Source: Paulinella micropora (taxonomy: Eukaryota > Cercozoa > Imbricatea > Euglyphida > Paulinellidae). Taken from it: a stretch of DNA of 64,000 bases. Location: positions 80,001 through 144,000 of the forward strand of contig WBZZ01005990.1 of assembly GCA_019918135.1 (NCBI GenBank). The letters are read 5' to 3'. How positions within the stretch are numbered: position 1 is the stretch's first letter; every line of letters begins with the position of its first letter. The translations under genes and the position numbers were made by a program. Below the pieces are notes generated by a model, which saw nothing but the letters and a program-made list of their open reading frames with translations, was not told the DNA's origin and searched no databases. Shown here piece after piece: positions 63,029 to 64,000 of this stretch.

Positions 63029-63232
63029 TTGAAAATGTTCAAGTGGCGAATGGCACAATTTGAAATCACTCGAGATTTTACACGATTACTGTTTAATATA
63101 TTGAAGTTAATACTACGTGACGAGCCTGAGTACGGCGACGATCCGGTTACTCAGGTTAGTATTAACTTGATATTTGCATTCTGTCCTGAGGTTGGTCGGC
63201 GGCGGTTTAAGTTCGACTCCTCGCGCGCATAG
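63029..63232 (+). CDS. possible short open frame, unrecognised
   Basis: 67 codons with an ordinary hydrophobic/charged mix. No homologue recognised. It stands in repeat-rich DNA and may be chance. Confidence 0.2.
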   Translation: MKMFKWRMAQFEITRDFTRLLFNILKLILRDEPEYGDDPVTQVSINLIFAFCPEVGRRRFKFDSSRA

Positions 63233-63268
63233 GGGTGAGCGCGCTCGGGGAGGGACTCGGAAGGGATT

Positions 63269-63435
63269 ATGCCGGCCCACCCGGTATATAATGGCAATAT
63301 TTACCGTTCCGGTCTGTCGGTTATACTTGATCTGGAGGCTACGGAGTCCCTTCGTTAGGTACTAAGTTCCTCAGTCTTCATGTCGTTAGGACCAATGAGG
63401 ACAGTTATCGGTTAATAAATATTAATATCGTACTA
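63269..63435 (+). repeat. repeat R, copy 2
   Basis: Partner of 3117-3290, about 75% similar. The boundary on the right is not clear. Confidence 0.6.
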
Positions 63436-64000
63436 TTGTAACATCACTTCACTCACCTCAAGCACTCCGAGCCTGAGAACAACCTAATCTTCCTTCTCTA
63501 TAAGAGGAAACCAATATGGCTTTCATAGCTAAGCAACAAAGGAAACAGACATCCGTTTTCTATTGTCAGGCCTAACGATAACATCAGGTGTAAAAAGTAC
63601 TATCGGTTATTGTATTAATATTATCGTTTTCAACTGTCTCAGGATAGTCACACTAAAACACAGCCAACCATATCTTAACTAGATATAGTCCATCTACACA
63701 TCACTGTGTATAGGCATATACGAAAACATAGGATGTTTACCTATCTGTGCCTATATTACCCACTCGATAATTATTAGTGACGGTTGATCTATATACTGTG
63801 TAACTTCCATGAGACTGTCCGATCTCTGTAACTGCCTGCGACAGATCGCCTCCAGTGCCTGGATTATCGATTACTGTGCTAAGAAAAGACGGTCTGCTGT
63901 TTTCAAACTATTCCAGTACGAATCAGTAAAGTTTAACCTGTGGCATTACCGGGTACTTCCCGATGTACACTTTTCAGTTTGATCCTCTTTCTCGACTCCT
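63436..64000. other. window end, nothing recognised
   Basis: AT-rich, no open frame of note and no repeat matched to the rest of the window. Confidence 0.5.

Overview
The window is eukaryotic nuclear DNA made almost entirely of nested mobile elements. Evidence for this is Ty1/copia and Ty3/gypsy polyproteins, a tRNA-derived SINE, spliceosomal-type introns, microsatellites and several layers of insertion that can be peeled apart. There is no prokaryotic gene organisation. The abundance of copia elements, MYND and CCCH fingers in Gag regions and short introns fits an alga or related protist better than an animal, but no species can be named from the sequence. I recognise no clear single-copy host gene.

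Layout. 1-489: two tandem SINE copies, then microsatellite DNA. 2.3-3.7 kb: a minus-strand gag fragment and repeats. 3725-38763: one very large copia-type element (A), bounded by 187/188-bp LTRs and a perfect 5-bp target duplication. Inside A sit three further layers. Element B (5871-18933) is a younger copia element inserted in the A gag. A 5.1-kb DNA transposon (10731-15837) is inserted in the B integrase. A 7.9-kb cassette of spliced genes (27965-35858) sits in the A reverse transcriptase and is flanked by a 655-bp duplication of that gene. The segment 19.1-24.1 kb of A holds unassigned genes and may be another insertion. 38.8-41.7 kb: inverted and direct repeats, then a minus-strand gag with tandem CCCH fingers and a CCHC knuckle. 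41698-53223: a gypsy element (C) with very short 93-bp LTRs. It interrupts that minus-strand gag, whose N-terminus reappears at 53224-53430. 53528-58685: element D, flanked by direct repeats of about 385 bp. It lacks a recognisable reverse transcriptase but carries an AlkB-like 2-oxoglutarate/Fe(II) dioxygenase region and a proline-rich 754-residue protein. 59127-59420: a third SINE. 59888-62654: a 5'-truncated second gypsy copy. The rest is repeats.

How the parts relate. The relative age of the layers can be read from LTR divergence. B's LTRs differ at about 1% of sites, A's at about 3% and D's at about 6%, which agrees with B lying inside A. Most coding regions are broken by frameshifts or stops, so few products are likely to be functional. 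The most unusual observations are the AlkB-like gene in an LTR-flanked element, and a family of about 55-bp terminal-inverted-repeat units inside the DNA transposon. One of those units is exactly a GT-AG intron and another supplies a 3' splice site.
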